Program-made: the position numbers and the translations under genes | The notes under the pieces: model-generated | Told to the model about the DNA's origin: nothing | Databases searched by the model: none | What the model saw: the letters and a program-made list of their open reading frames with translations, nothing else | Shown: piece by piece, positions 25,483 through 33,015 of the stretch | How the letters are laid out: the number at the start of each line of letters is the position of its first letter | Numbering within the stretch: the stretch's first letter is position 1 | Source: Methanomassiliicoccus sp. | GTDB lineage: Archaea > Thermoplasmatota > Thermoplasmata > Methanomassiliicoccales > Methanomassiliicoccaceae | Reading direction: 5' to 3' | Assembly (NCBI GenBank): GCA_016109435.1 | Contig: JAEILR010000020.1 | Location: 248,001-312,000, forward strand | DNA: 64,000 nt

Positions 25483-26021
25483 CCGGTGACCCCCTCCCGG
25501 CCACCGATCCAGGACTGCAGGCCGAAGTAGCGGTCGAAGAGGGTCAGGAACAAAGTTCCCCCTAGCAGGAAGCTCAAATTCCACATCATGGTCGAGTTGC
25601 CCAGGACCAGGTCGATGGAGAAGATGATCCCCAGATAGTACATCGCCACCAGGACCATGCTCCCCGCAGTGACCGGGGTCATGAACGCCAGGAGGGCCAC
25701 GCCCCGGGGGCCCAGATACCTAGTGTAACTAGCGTTGGCGAGATAACCGACGCACAGGACGTATAACAGTAAAGGCGCGGCCAGGCCCTCCACGCCCCCC
25801 CGGGCGTCGCTCCCCAGGGCCAGGCCGAGGATGGGCACGGAGGCCAGGATCAGGGTCACGGCGCCCCAGGTCAGGACGGTGATCGTCGCCCTCGTGGACA
25901 GCGCCCACAGCGCCCAGAACGCCGTCAGCATGGACAGCGCCGCCCAGTACGGGCGCTGATCGAGAAAACCCCAGGTCATGGAGGCCGCGGAGGCCGCCAT
26001 GACGATGACCGCTCCGTACAT
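25479..26021 (-). CDS. Integral membrane protein, unknown function
   Basis: 180 aa, about six hydrophobic helices and little else: short loops, no catalytic motif that I recognise. It overlaps the downstream DUF2238-like gene by 4 bp and begins 6 bp after the universal stress protein gene. The three genes are clearly an operon, and the two membrane proteins may form one complex. Confidence 0.7.
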   Translation of the reverse strand: MYGAVIVMAASAASMTWGFLDQRPYWAALSMLTAFWALWALSTRATITVLTWGAVTLILASVPILGLALGSDARGGVEGLAAPLLLYVLCVGYLANASYTRYLGPRGVALLAFMTPVTAGSMVLVAMYYLGIIFSIDLVLGNSTMMWNLSFLLGGTLFLTLFDRYFGLQSWIGGREGVTG

Positions 26022-26027
26022 CCCGTG

Positions 26028-26879
26028 TTACCTCTCACATGGGAGTATAAGGAGGGGCACTTGAGACCTTCGTACCACAGCCTCAGAATTACCTCCGAGG
26101 GCCAGCTCCCGGAGAAGGCTCTTACGGTGGGCTCCCAGGACGATGACCGTGGCCTCCAGCTCCCGGGACGCCTCCAGTATATTGTACGATACTGTTCCGA
26201 AGTGAACATGGGTGGTGACTGCGCACCCCCGTCCCTCCAGCTTCTTCCTGATGTCATCGAGCCTCCCCTGCACATCGCCCAGGACGACATTGAACCGCTC
26301 ATCGTCGTCCATGTTGACCTTAGAGCCCTCCACCACGTGGAACAGGACCGACTCCTGCAGTCCGCGCTTGGTGAACTCCGGCAGCAGGTCCATGTACATC
26401 TCCGTGCACGAGGAGAAGTCGATGGGCACCAGAGCCTTCCGGAATATCGACCGGCAGGACGGCGCCACCGAGGTGGCGCCCTCGCGGCGGACCACAATGA
26501 ACTTGTTGATAAGCACCGGTCGGGTGGAGGAGCGGAGCACGCCGAAGGACGTGGAGCCGACGATGAACTCCCTCGCCTTCCCCTTGCCGCTGGATGCCAT
26601 GGCGATGAGGTCGACGTTCTCACGGTCGGCGACCTCCAGCACTTTTTCCACCGGATCGCCCTCCTCGACCACCTCCGACCCTTTCATGCCCCCCTTGACC
26701 AGGTCATCCCTCATCCGGTCCATCATCCCCTTCTGCTCCGTGGTCAGGGAGCGCCCTGAGGGCGCCACATGACAGAGGATGACCTCTCTGGTGCCCAGGT
26801 GGTGTAGCTCCAGGAGGCAGTCGAACATCCTGAGCGACTGCTCGGAAAAGTCCAGGGGGAATAGTATGCGGTCGAACAT
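26028..26879 (-). CDS. Tandem universal stress protein (two UspA domains)
   Basis: 283 aa. Two UspA domains: residues 1-128 (FDRILFPLDFSEQS... DLIAMASSGKGKAREFIVGSTSFGVLRSS) and 145-283 (FRKALVPIDFSSCTE... VIVLGAHRKSLLRELALGGNSEAVVRRS). Each retains a version of the ATP-binding G-x2-G-x9-G-S/T loop, the first (GKGKAREFIVGSTS) closer to consensus. First gene of a three-gene operon with two membrane proteins, which suggests that the stress protein regulates or senses a membrane activity. Confidence 0.9.
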   Translation of the reverse strand: MFDRILFPLDFSEQSLRMFDCLLELHHLGTREVILCHVAPSGRSLTTEQKGMMDRMRDDLVKGGMKGSEVVEEGDPVEKVLEVADRENVDLIAMASSGKGKAREFIVGSTSFGVLRSSTRPVLINKFIVVRREGATSVAPSCRSIFRKALVPIDFSSCTEMYMDLLPEFTKRGLQESVLFHVVEGSKVNMDDDERFNVVLGDVQGRLDDIRKKLEGRGCAVTTHVHFGTVSYNILEASRELEATVIVLGAHRKSLLRELALGGNSEAVVRRSQVPLLILPCER

Positions 26880-27042
26880 TAGGAGGCCCCGATGAAGCTA
26901 ATGTCATCATAATCTGCTCCCGATATATCTATCTCATCCCTTCACCGCCGGCCGCCGGCCTAGCTCCGGATGAACGGGCGGACGCGGGAAAGGATATGTG
27001 CAAGGAGCGGTTTTATCGCTCCGCGCAGGGGAGAGGAGGGTC

Positions 27043-27966
27043 ATGAGGGGCGGAACGTTGGAAGCAGTGAGCGTAGAAGGACGCCGCCGGGCCTTGCTCC
27101 TGTCCCTCGCGGCCAGCCTCCTGTTCGGCTCCCAGTATGTGGTCATCAAGGGCGGGATCGGAGGCGTCAATCCCCTGTTCTTCGGCGCCCTGACCATGGG
27201 GATCGGGGGGCTGGTTGCGGTGTTCATCGTATCCCGGCGGAAGCGCCTCGACCTTCGTCCCTTCCGCCGCTGGGAGGTGTGGGCGGGGACCCTGGCGACG
27301 ACCGCTCTCATCTCCCTGCAGTACATCGGCCTGACCCTGGCCCCGGCCTCGGTGGGGGGCCTCATCGTAGGCAGCAACGTCATCTTCGTCGCCCCCCTGT
27401 CCGCCATCATCTTCGGAGAGATCATCGGGTGGAAGCGGGCCCTGGGAGTGGCGGTGGGCCTGGTCGGCATTTTCACCATCACCACGAACTGGAATATCGA
27501 TTCGATCAGCTCCAGCCAATTCACCGGCTACATTCTGCTGCTGGGAGCCTCCCTGTCCATCGCCGCCAGCTACCCGCTGACCAAGCTCGCGGTCCGGTAC
27601 ATGGACAACGACGAGTGGGTCATGGCCTTCCACCTGACGAGCGCCGTCGCCCTGATGGTCCTGATGCTCCTCACCGGGGGTCCCGGCGACACGGCGTCGG
27701 CATCGGTACCCGCCGTCCTGTTCGTCGGGTTGCTGTGCACCTCCGTGCCCACCATCCTGTGGGCGGTGGGCCTGCGGTCACTGTCCATGACCACCTCAGC
27801 GACGATCCTGATGTCCGAATCGGTCTTCGCCGTGATACTGGGAACGGTGGTGAGGAACGAATCGATGAGCGCCCTGACCATGCTGGGGGCGATCCTGGTG
27901 TTCGTGGCCATATTCCTCGCGGCGATGCCCGGAGGGCGGTGGCAGAGAACAACATTAGAGAAGTAA
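27043..27966 (+). CDS. EamA/DMT-family transporter
   Basis: 307 aa from ATG at 27043, chosen for its strong gaggaggg Shine-Dalgarno; the frame continues upstream to 26998. Ten hydrophobic helices in two EamA repeats: FGSQYVVIKGGIGGVNPLFFGAL ... SAIIFGEIIGWKRALGVAVGLVGI, and ASLSIAASYPLTKLAVRY ... ILMSESVFAVILGTVVRNE. The drug/metabolite superfamily exports amino acids or metabolites; the substrate is not predictable. Confidence 0.88.
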   Translation: MRGGTLEAVSVEGRRRALLLSLAASLLFGSQYVVIKGGIGGVNPLFFGALTMGIGGLVAVFIVSRRKRLDLRPFRRWEVWAGTLATTALISLQYIGLTLAPASVGGLIVGSNVIFVAPLSAIIFGEIIGWKRALGVAVGLVGIFTITTNWNIDSISSSQFTGYILLLGASLSIAASYPLTKLAVRYMDNDEWVMAFHLTSAVALMVLMLLTGGPGDTASASVPAVLFVGLLCTSVPTILWAVGLRSLSMTTSATILMSESVFAVILGTVVRNESMSALTMLGAILVFVAIFLAAMPGGRWQRTTLEK

Positions 27967-28010
27967 GGTAAAGGTAAGGGGTTTCAACGTCTGAGGGGAC
28001 GGAAGGAGAA

Positions 28011-28070
28011 TTACTTCTTCTTCTTTTCGTCCTTCTTGGCGTCCTTCTTGCCGGGCTTTGCGCAGGCCAT
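28011..28070 (-). CDS. 19-residue Lys-rich small protein
   Basis: The reverse strand encodes MACAKPGKKDAKKDEKKKK followed by TAA. Support for expression is a full ggagg Shine-Dalgarno seven to eight bases before the ATG and an ATTATAAA TATA element (28108-28101) about 35 nt upstream. It is nearly half lysine, with one Cys, and might bind nucleic acid or be a conserved lineage-specific micropeptide. No homology can be claimed at this length. It converges on the EamA transporter. Confidence 0.55.
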   Translation of the reverse strand: MACAKPGKKDAKKDEKKKK

Positions 28071-28100
28071 TTTATCCTCCGCGACAAATCAAGACCTGGG

Positions 28101-28108
28101 TTTATAAT
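28101..28108. promoter_or_regulatory. Bidirectional-looking TATA element
   Basis: TTTATAAT reads as a TATA box on the plus strand and ATTATAAA on the minus strand. Minus orientation would serve the 19-codon ORF. Plus orientation would start a transcript near 28130, just before the structured element at 28153. Confidence 0.45.
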
Positions 28109-28152
28109 CGTATCGGCCAAAAAATCACGCCGCTGTAATATGGCCGGCCGCT

Positions 28153-28239
28153 GGCTCGTTCCGGAAGGCCGGTCCCTCCCGCAGGGAGGACCCTCGCCGT
28201 CGTCCGATGGGTGGTTCTCGCCCCCGTCCGGAACGAGTC
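28153..28239. ncRNA. Candidate structured RNA (three-way junction)
   Basis: A perfect 11-bp arm pair, CTCGTTCCGGA (28155-28165) and TCCGGAACGAG (28227-28237), extends by one G-T and one G-C pair. It encloses two hairpins: 28171-28192 (GGTCCCTCCC / GGGAGGACC with one bulged C and a GCA loop) and 28209-28223 (GGGTG / CGCCC, five-base loop). The strand is ambiguous because stems are self-complementary. A plus transcript could begin near 28130 and end in the T-rich tract at about 28300-28320. No known RNA family is recognised. Confidence 0.45.
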
Positions 28240-28289
28240 TCCGTGCTCCCCCCGGACCGGAGATGAATGCCTCCAGCACTATACGGGTC

Positions 28290-28463
28290 AGCAAATTAAG
28301 TATTATTTTATTATATTCCAGGTTCTTATATCGTTAACGACCCCATTTTTCATTGATAATAGTAACATCTGGCTTAGAAAAATAAGATAACTTCAATATT
28401 GATAATCAACCAAGATATTTTAAATATCCCGCTAGCCGGTTCAACGCTCAAGGTGTATTGATA
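28290..28463 (+). promoter_or_regulatory. AT-rich promoter region with three TTGATAAT repeats
   Basis: A 170-base AT-rich island in GC-rich surroundings. The direct repeat TTGATAAT occurs at 28353-28360, 28399-28406 and 28458-28465, the last overlapping the start codon of the wHTH gene. A TATA box TTTTAAATAT lies at 28418-28427, predicting a start near 28448. The arrangement suggests binding of a regulator, possibly the gene's own product. Confidence 0.5.
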
Positions 28464-28832
28464 ATGCACGCTCTGGAGACATCAAGGCTGTTGACTGAGG
28501 AATACTCTGCAAAGATCCTGCTCGCTACCATGGGCAAGGCGAAGAGCGCCTTCGAGCTTTCCGAGAAACTGGGAATTCCCATCGCCGCCTGTTACCGCAA
28601 GATCAACCTGCTGGAGTCCGCCGGGCTCATCTACTGCGATGAGCGCAAGCTCACCCAGGCCGGGAAGAGGATCAATATGTACAAGGCTCGCGTGAAGAAC
28701 GCCCAGATCACCTTTGAGAAGAACAAGATAAAGGCTAAGATCGAGATGATCGACGGTACCACCGAGGACTACAACTACAACGTCGACATGACCGTCTTCA
28801 TCAAGGAAGGGGAACGCATACTCGACTTTTAG
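28464..28832 (+). CDS. Small winged-helix transcriptional regulator
   Basis: 122 aa from ATG at 28464, behind caaggtg. An ArsR-like winged helix occupies residues about 8-65: SAKILLATMGKAKSAFELSEKLGIPIAACYRKINLLESAGLIYCDER. A short beta-rich C-terminal part follows (AQITFEKNKIKAKIEMIDGTTEDY...). Its upstream region holds three copies of TTGATAAT, so autoregulation is plausible. The 3' end overlaps the convergent epimerase by 4 bp. Confidence 0.8.
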   Translation: MHALETSRLLTEEYSAKILLATMGKAKSAFELSEKLGIPIAACYRKINLLESAGLIYCDERKLTQAGKRINMYKARVKNAQITFEKNKIKAKIEMIDGTTEDYNYNVDMTVFIKEGERILDF

Positions 28833-29728
28833 TCGCCATTTCTGAAGAAAGCCTTGAGACCCTCCTCCAGGGAGATCCGGGTGGTGAACCCCACCATCTC
28901 CCTGGCGCGTTCCACCCTGGCCACGGAGTGCTTTATGTCCGCGGTCCGGGGCGCCACGTGCTCGATCGTGACCTCCCGAGGGCTGACCTTCTTCACGACA
29001 TTGGCCAGGTCCAGGATGCTGGTCGCCTGACCGGAGCCGCCGTTGAGGACCATCCCGTCGCGGTCGGACTCCACCACCAGGCGAACCAGCCTGGCGACGT
29101 CCGCGGCATGGAGGAAGTCCCTGGTCTGGGACCCGTCCCCCTCGATCCTCAAGGGGATCCCGGAGGCGGCGTTCTGGGTGAACTTGGTGATGACGCCCGA
29201 GTAAGGGCTCTTGGGGTCCGCCCGGGGGGAGTAGAAGTTGAACGGCCGTATCACCGCCCATTTCATCCCGTAGGACGACCCGAAGGCCTGGGTGAAATGC
29301 TCGGCCGATAGCTTGCTCGACCCGTAGATGGACAGTGGCTCGGCAGGATGGTCCTCGTCGACCGGCACATGCCTGGGATTCCCGTACGCCGCGGCGCTGG
29401 AGATCATGACGAATTTGGACGCTCCGGCGTCCCGGGCGGCCTTCAACACCCTGACCGTCCCCAAGACGTTGGTCTCGACGTCGAAGGCGGGGTCCTCGGT
29501 GGACCGCTGGACCGATACTTGGGCGGCGGTGTGCACCACGGCATCGGCCCCCTTGCAGACCTCCCGCATCGCTTCCGGGTCCAGGATGTCGGCTATCGTG
29601 ACACGCCCCCTGGCGCTCTCGAACACCGGCTCACGGAGGTCGACCCCCCAGGCCTCATGCTTCGATGCCAGTTCCTCGAACAAATAGGACGACAGCTGTC
29701 CCGACCCACCGGTGACCAGAATGTTCAC
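28829..29728 (-). CDS. NAD-dependent sugar epimerase/dehydratase (GalE-like)
   Basis: 299 aa extended SDR. The Rossmann motif is VTGGSGQLSSYL, the catalytic triad is visible as SSAAAYGN (Ser) and YGSSK (Tyr-x3-Lys), and the substrate region is RPFNFYSPR. It probably acts on a nucleotide sugar for surface glycans, consistent with the flippase 1.1 kb away at 30101 on the other strand. The exact reaction (4-epimerase, dehydratase or reductase) is not determinable here. Confidence 0.87.
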   Translation of the reverse strand: MNILVTGGSGQLSSYLFEELASKHEAWGVDLREPVFESARGRVTIADILDPEAMREVCKGADAVVHTAAQVSVQRSTEDPAFDVETNVLGTVRVLKAARDAGASKFVMISSAAAYGNPRHVPVDEDHPAEPLSIYGSSKLSAEHFTQAFGSSYGMKWAVIRPFNFYSPRADPKSPYSGVITKFTQNAASGIPLRIEGDGSQTRDFLHAADVARLVRLVVESDRDGMVLNGGSGQATSILDLANVVKKVSPREVTIEHVAPRTADIKHSVARVERAREMVGFTTRISLEEGLKAFFRNGD

Positions 29729-29836
29729 AGGCCCGGATAAGGCAAGGCTAACTTAAAATGTTCACCGCAGCGGCCGCCGCCGGTGGTAAGGTCTAAGAAC
29801 CATGGCGCCATTGTTATCGGACGGGGTGCCGGTCAA

Positions 29837-30049
29837 ATGGTATTTGCTGAACTGGGTCTTTCGTCCATAGCCTTGGTCCTGCTGTTCATCCTCGGCCTGG
29901 GCATCCTCATTCTGATCATCAAGCTCCTGATCCTCTTCATCCCCGGGATCATCATCGCCGCGGTGACGTGGTACATCACCCAAGATGCCTTCCTCACCGG
30001 GGTGGCGTTCATAGCCATCACCGTCCTGATGATCATTTTCAAGCGCTGA
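29837..30049 (+). CDS. Small two-helix membrane protein
   Basis: 70 aa from ATG at 29837. Nearly all hydrophobic: helix 1 at about residues 9-36 with a short kink, helix 2 at about 41-67, ending IIFKR. No motif is recognised. It precedes the flippase gene by about 50 bp on the same strand with an intervening AT-rich ttaaatatt, so the flippase may have its own promoter. Confidence 0.55.
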   Translation: MVFAELGLSSIALVLLFILGLGILILIIKLLILFIPGIIIAAVTWYITQDAFLTGVAFIAITVLMIIFKR

Positions 30050-30100
30050 CGTCGTCCTCCAGTTAAATATTGGAGGCTCAAATCGCAATTATGGCAGACC

Positions 30101-31555
30101 ATGGGGCTGGTACGCGACGTTGCCAGGAATACGCTGGCCATGGGGGCCGTTCAGGTGGCCTCCCAGTTCTCGACCTTCATACTGTCGGTCTTCCTGCAGT
30201 ATTACATCCATAACGACTATGGATACTACTCCTACGCCTTCGCCCTGTCCTCCATGGTCTTCATCATCGCCGATTTCGGGCTGGGGTTCCAGATGGTGGT
30301 GGACGTGGCTCCCAACCGTTCCATCGCTTCCCAGTACCTGACCAATACCCTCTACCTCCGCGGAGTGCTGGGCGCGGTGGGGGTGGCCATCACCCTGCTC
30401 ATCGCCCTGTTCTCCGACCTCCCTCAGACCGCGAGGCTGGCCATCCTCATTATCGGCATCGCCACGGCGTTCAACTGGGTGGCCATGGTGTTCACCTCCA
30501 TACTGACGGCGTTCGAGAAGATGCATTACGTGCTCTACACCAACCTTATCGAGCGCATCTTCACGGTGGCCGTGGCCATCGTCATGCTCCTTCTCGGATT
30601 CGGCCTGCTGGTGGTCGCTCTGGTGGTGCTGATCGGCAGCCTCCTCAACATCTTGTTGGGCCTGTTAGTGACCACCCGCCGCATCGTCCGGCCGGCGAGG
30701 CTGCCCGATTTCCGGCAGGCCCACCGGCAGCTGAGGTCAGCCATCCCCTATGCCGCCAGCGGGGTACTGGTGACCTCCCTGTACTCGCTCAACGGGGTCC
30801 TGGTGATGAACCTGACACTGTGGACCGGAGGGGGGCAGGTCTTCGCCGCCCACTCCACCGCCATTTACATCCTGGCGTTCAACCTGGTGGTGGCACTCAT
30901 CGGGGTGCCCACCGTCCTCATCACCGTCCTGCTGCCGGTGATCTCCCGAATGTACAAGACCTCTTCGGGCATGACCCAACTGACCCTGCAGAAGGTCATG
31001 AAGTACATGTTCGCCCTCGGCCTGCCGGTGACGGTGGGAGGCATCCTGCTCTCCGACAGGCTCATCCAGTTCATCTACGCACCGGACTTCTGGGATTCAG
31101 CACAGGTGTTCCGCCTCCTCCTTCCGGTCATCGCCATCTCTTTCTTCGGGACGGGGATCTCGAGCGTCCTGGCATCCGCCGACCGCATTCGCCTCACCAC
31201 CGTGGCGTCCGGGGTCGCGGCGGCGGTCAATGCCGCGCTCTGCTTCCTCCTCATACCCATCTATGGCGCTCCGGGGGCGGCCGTGGCCTTCACCGCGGCC
31301 TACCTGTGCATGGTGGTGGTGGGGGTCCGGTTCCTCTCCCGGGAGGTCTTCAAGATCGACCTGTTCGACATACTGGCACGGCCGGTCGTGGCAGTGGTGG
31401 GGATGAGCGTGGCCCTCTACCTGCTGCCGCCCATGCACTACCTGCCGGCCATGGTGATCGGGGCGGTGGTATACCTTATTCTTCTGTTCGCGCTGGGCGG
31501 CATCGACAGCCAGGATCGGAATCTCTTGAAGAAAATCATGGAGAAGGGGACCTGA
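30101..31555 (+). CDS. Oligosaccharide flippase (Wzx/MVF superfamily)
   Basis: 484 aa with about fourteen hydrophobic helices. N-terminal GLVRDVARNTLAMGAVQVASQF and later LITVLLPVISRMYKTSSG fit the polysaccharide-export/MATE-like flippase pattern. It probably translocates lipid-linked oligosaccharides. A TATA-like agttaaatattgg is at 30061-30073, placing the start close to the ATG. It is paralogous in fold to the 22834 gene but not close in sequence by eye. Confidence 0.87.
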   Translation: MGLVRDVARNTLAMGAVQVASQFSTFILSVFLQYYIHNDYGYYSYAFALSSMVFIIADFGLGFQMVVDVAPNRSIASQYLTNTLYLRGVLGAVGVAITLLIALFSDLPQTARLAILIIGIATAFNWVAMVFTSILTAFEKMHYVLYTNLIERIFTVAVAIVMLLLGFGLLVVALVVLIGSLLNILLGLLVTTRRIVRPARLPDFRQAHRQLRSAIPYAASGVLVTSLYSLNGVLVMNLTLWTGGGQVFAAHSTAIYILAFNLVVALIGVPTVLITVLLPVISRMYKTSSGMTQLTLQKVMKYMFALGLPVTVGGILLSDRLIQFIYAPDFWDSAQVFRLLLPVIAISFFGTGISSVLASADRIRLTTVASGVAAAVNAALCFLLIPIYGAPGAAVAFTAAYLCMVVVGVRFLSREVFKIDLFDILARPVVAVVGMSVALYLLPPMHYLPAMVIGAVVYLILLFALGGIDSQDRNLLKKIMEKGT

Positions 31556-31609
31556 GGGCGGGAAACAGTTATCAACTCCAGGCGTTTAATAAGTATCAGA
31601 GGTATCGAA

Positions 31610-31918
31610 ATGCAGGAACCGGTCAGTGTATCAAAGACGAACCTGGAGCTAGGGTGCATAGGGAAGAAGGACGTCATCACCACCGATGGGAGGAACATCG
31701 GGACATTGAGCGGCGCGTGGATCGACACCACTGCATGGACGGTGATCTCCCTGGTCGTCGACCTGAACAAGGATGTTGTCTCCGAGCTGAACGTAAAGAA
31801 GCCAATTCTACGCACGGCGAAGGTTAACGTTCCCACCGCCAACATCAAGAACATCGCCGACGTCGTCCAGCTGAACAGCGACATAACCAACCTGGGGTCC
31901 ATATTGACCAGCCCGTAG
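31610..31918 (+). CDS. PRC-barrel domain protein
   Basis: 102 aa, a single PRC-barrel: LGCIGKKDVITTDGRNIGTLSGAWIDTTAWTVISLVVDL, then KPILRTAKVNVPTANIKNIADVVQL. A TATA box (gtttaata, about 31584) and a gaggtatcg ribosome site precede the ATG. Small PRC-barrel proteins are frequent in archaea; some take part in FtsZ-based division, but this one cannot be assigned to that role from sequence. Confidence 0.82.
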   Translation: MQEPVSVSKTNLELGCIGKKDVITTDGRNIGTLSGAWIDTTAWTVISLVVDLNKDVVSELNVKKPILRTAKVNVPTANIKNIADVVQLNSDITNLGSILTSP

Positions 31919-31938
31919 GGCAGGTCATGCCCCCAGGG

Positions 31939-32994
31939 CTAGCTTTTTTTAACATCGATCAGAGCGTTCCCTGCCATCACCGCGATGGTGTCCGCAAGCT
32001 CACGCAGGTCCCCGGCGTAGAGCATCTCGTCCGCGCCATTGAACACCGTCCTCCGGACCGCGTCCCCCAACTGGTCATCGTTTCCCGGACGCAGTCGGAT
32101 GGCCACCGAGCCGGGGGCCGAGGCGCGGTCCACGCATATTCCGTCCTCGTCCCCGTCCACTATACCGATGACCGGGACCCCCAAGCGGGCCAGCAGGGAG
32201 GTGGAGATGCGGGTGGTGTCATCGCCCACGGTTATCGCCGCCCTCGCCCCTTTAGCCCGGAAGATGGCGTCCTCGGCCCGGTGATCGACGAGAATGATCC
32301 TGTCCCCCGGCGAGGGAGGAGCGATCCTCGGCGTGGCCCGCGTGCGCCGCACCGAGCCGGAGCGGATGACCGCTTTACCGACGTCGGTGACCCTGACCTT
32401 CTCCAGCCCGTGGTGCTTGACCTCCACGTTCTCGAACCGCAGCTCCCCGTCGACCAATCTCACGGTGACGTCGGAGGAGGTCGCTCTTCCCACCACCGTG
32501 CCGTTTATCCAGATGTTCTCTCCCCGACGGACGCCGTGAAGGCGGCGGACGTCCTTACCCATCTCCGCCGGCGGGGCCGCGGTCACCCTCTCCAGCCCCA
32601 GTTCGTTTATCAGGGACGCCAGCGGCGTAGGTAAGGAGGGTACCCATTCGATGAAGAAGTCCCTGTCCAGCTGCGCCAGGGGACTGGACAGCTTGGTTGA
32701 TACCCTGCCGAACACGATGCTCCCGAAACCAGTGCCCGACTCCCTGGACTTGGACCAGTTCAGCACAGCTGTGGCATCGCACGTCCGGTCCAGAAGGGGA
32801 AGGGCGTTGGACACCAGCTGGCGGGGCACGATGGAGATCCTGTCCTCCAGGCCCGCGTCGATGATCGCTGCCGTTCCCATCGCTCCGCCCAGGGTGGCGA
32901 CGACCTCGCCCTCCTCCTCCAGCCGGTCCATTATCCTGACCGCCATGCCGGAGTCGATCACCTCGGCACCGTGGACGACCACGCCGAATCTCAT
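31939..32994 (-). CDS. DUF2117 family protein
   Basis: About 351 aa from ATG at 32994. The open frame starts at GTG 33009, but a taattaa TATA box at 33017-33023 predicts a leaderless transcript beginning at the ATG. The architecture fits DUF2117, a family seen mostly in methanogens: RFGVVVHGAEVIDSG at the N-terminus, then VVATLGGAMGTAAIIDAGL, a central WINGTVVGRATSSDVTVR region and a C-terminal domain with ITVGDDTTRISTSLLARLGVPVIGIVDGDEDG. Function unknown. Confidence 0.8.
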   Translation of the reverse strand: MRFGVVVHGAEVIDSGMAVRIMDRLEEEGEVVATLGGAMGTAAIIDAGLEDRISIVPRQLVSNALPLLDRTCDATAVLNWSKSRESGTGFGSIVFGRVSTKLSSPLAQLDRDFFIEWVPSLPTPLASLINELGLERVTAAPPAEMGKDVRRLHGVRRGENIWINGTVVGRATSSDVTVRLVDGELRFENVEVKHHGLEKVRVTDVGKAVIRSGSVRRTRATPRIAPPSPGDRIILVDHRAEDAIFRAKGARAAITVGDDTTRISTSLLARLGVPVIGIVDGDEDGICVDRASAPGSVAIRLRPGNDDQLGDAVRRTVFNGADEMLYAGDLRELADTIAVMAGNALIDVKKS

Positions 32995-33015
32995 CCCCCC
33001 GCGATGCACGGACCG

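Noticed and set aside
28140-28337. 65-codon plus-strand ORF over the structured element
   Set aside because: Pro/Ser-rich, starts without a ribosome site, and crosses the AT-rich promoter; the RNA structure explains the sequence better.
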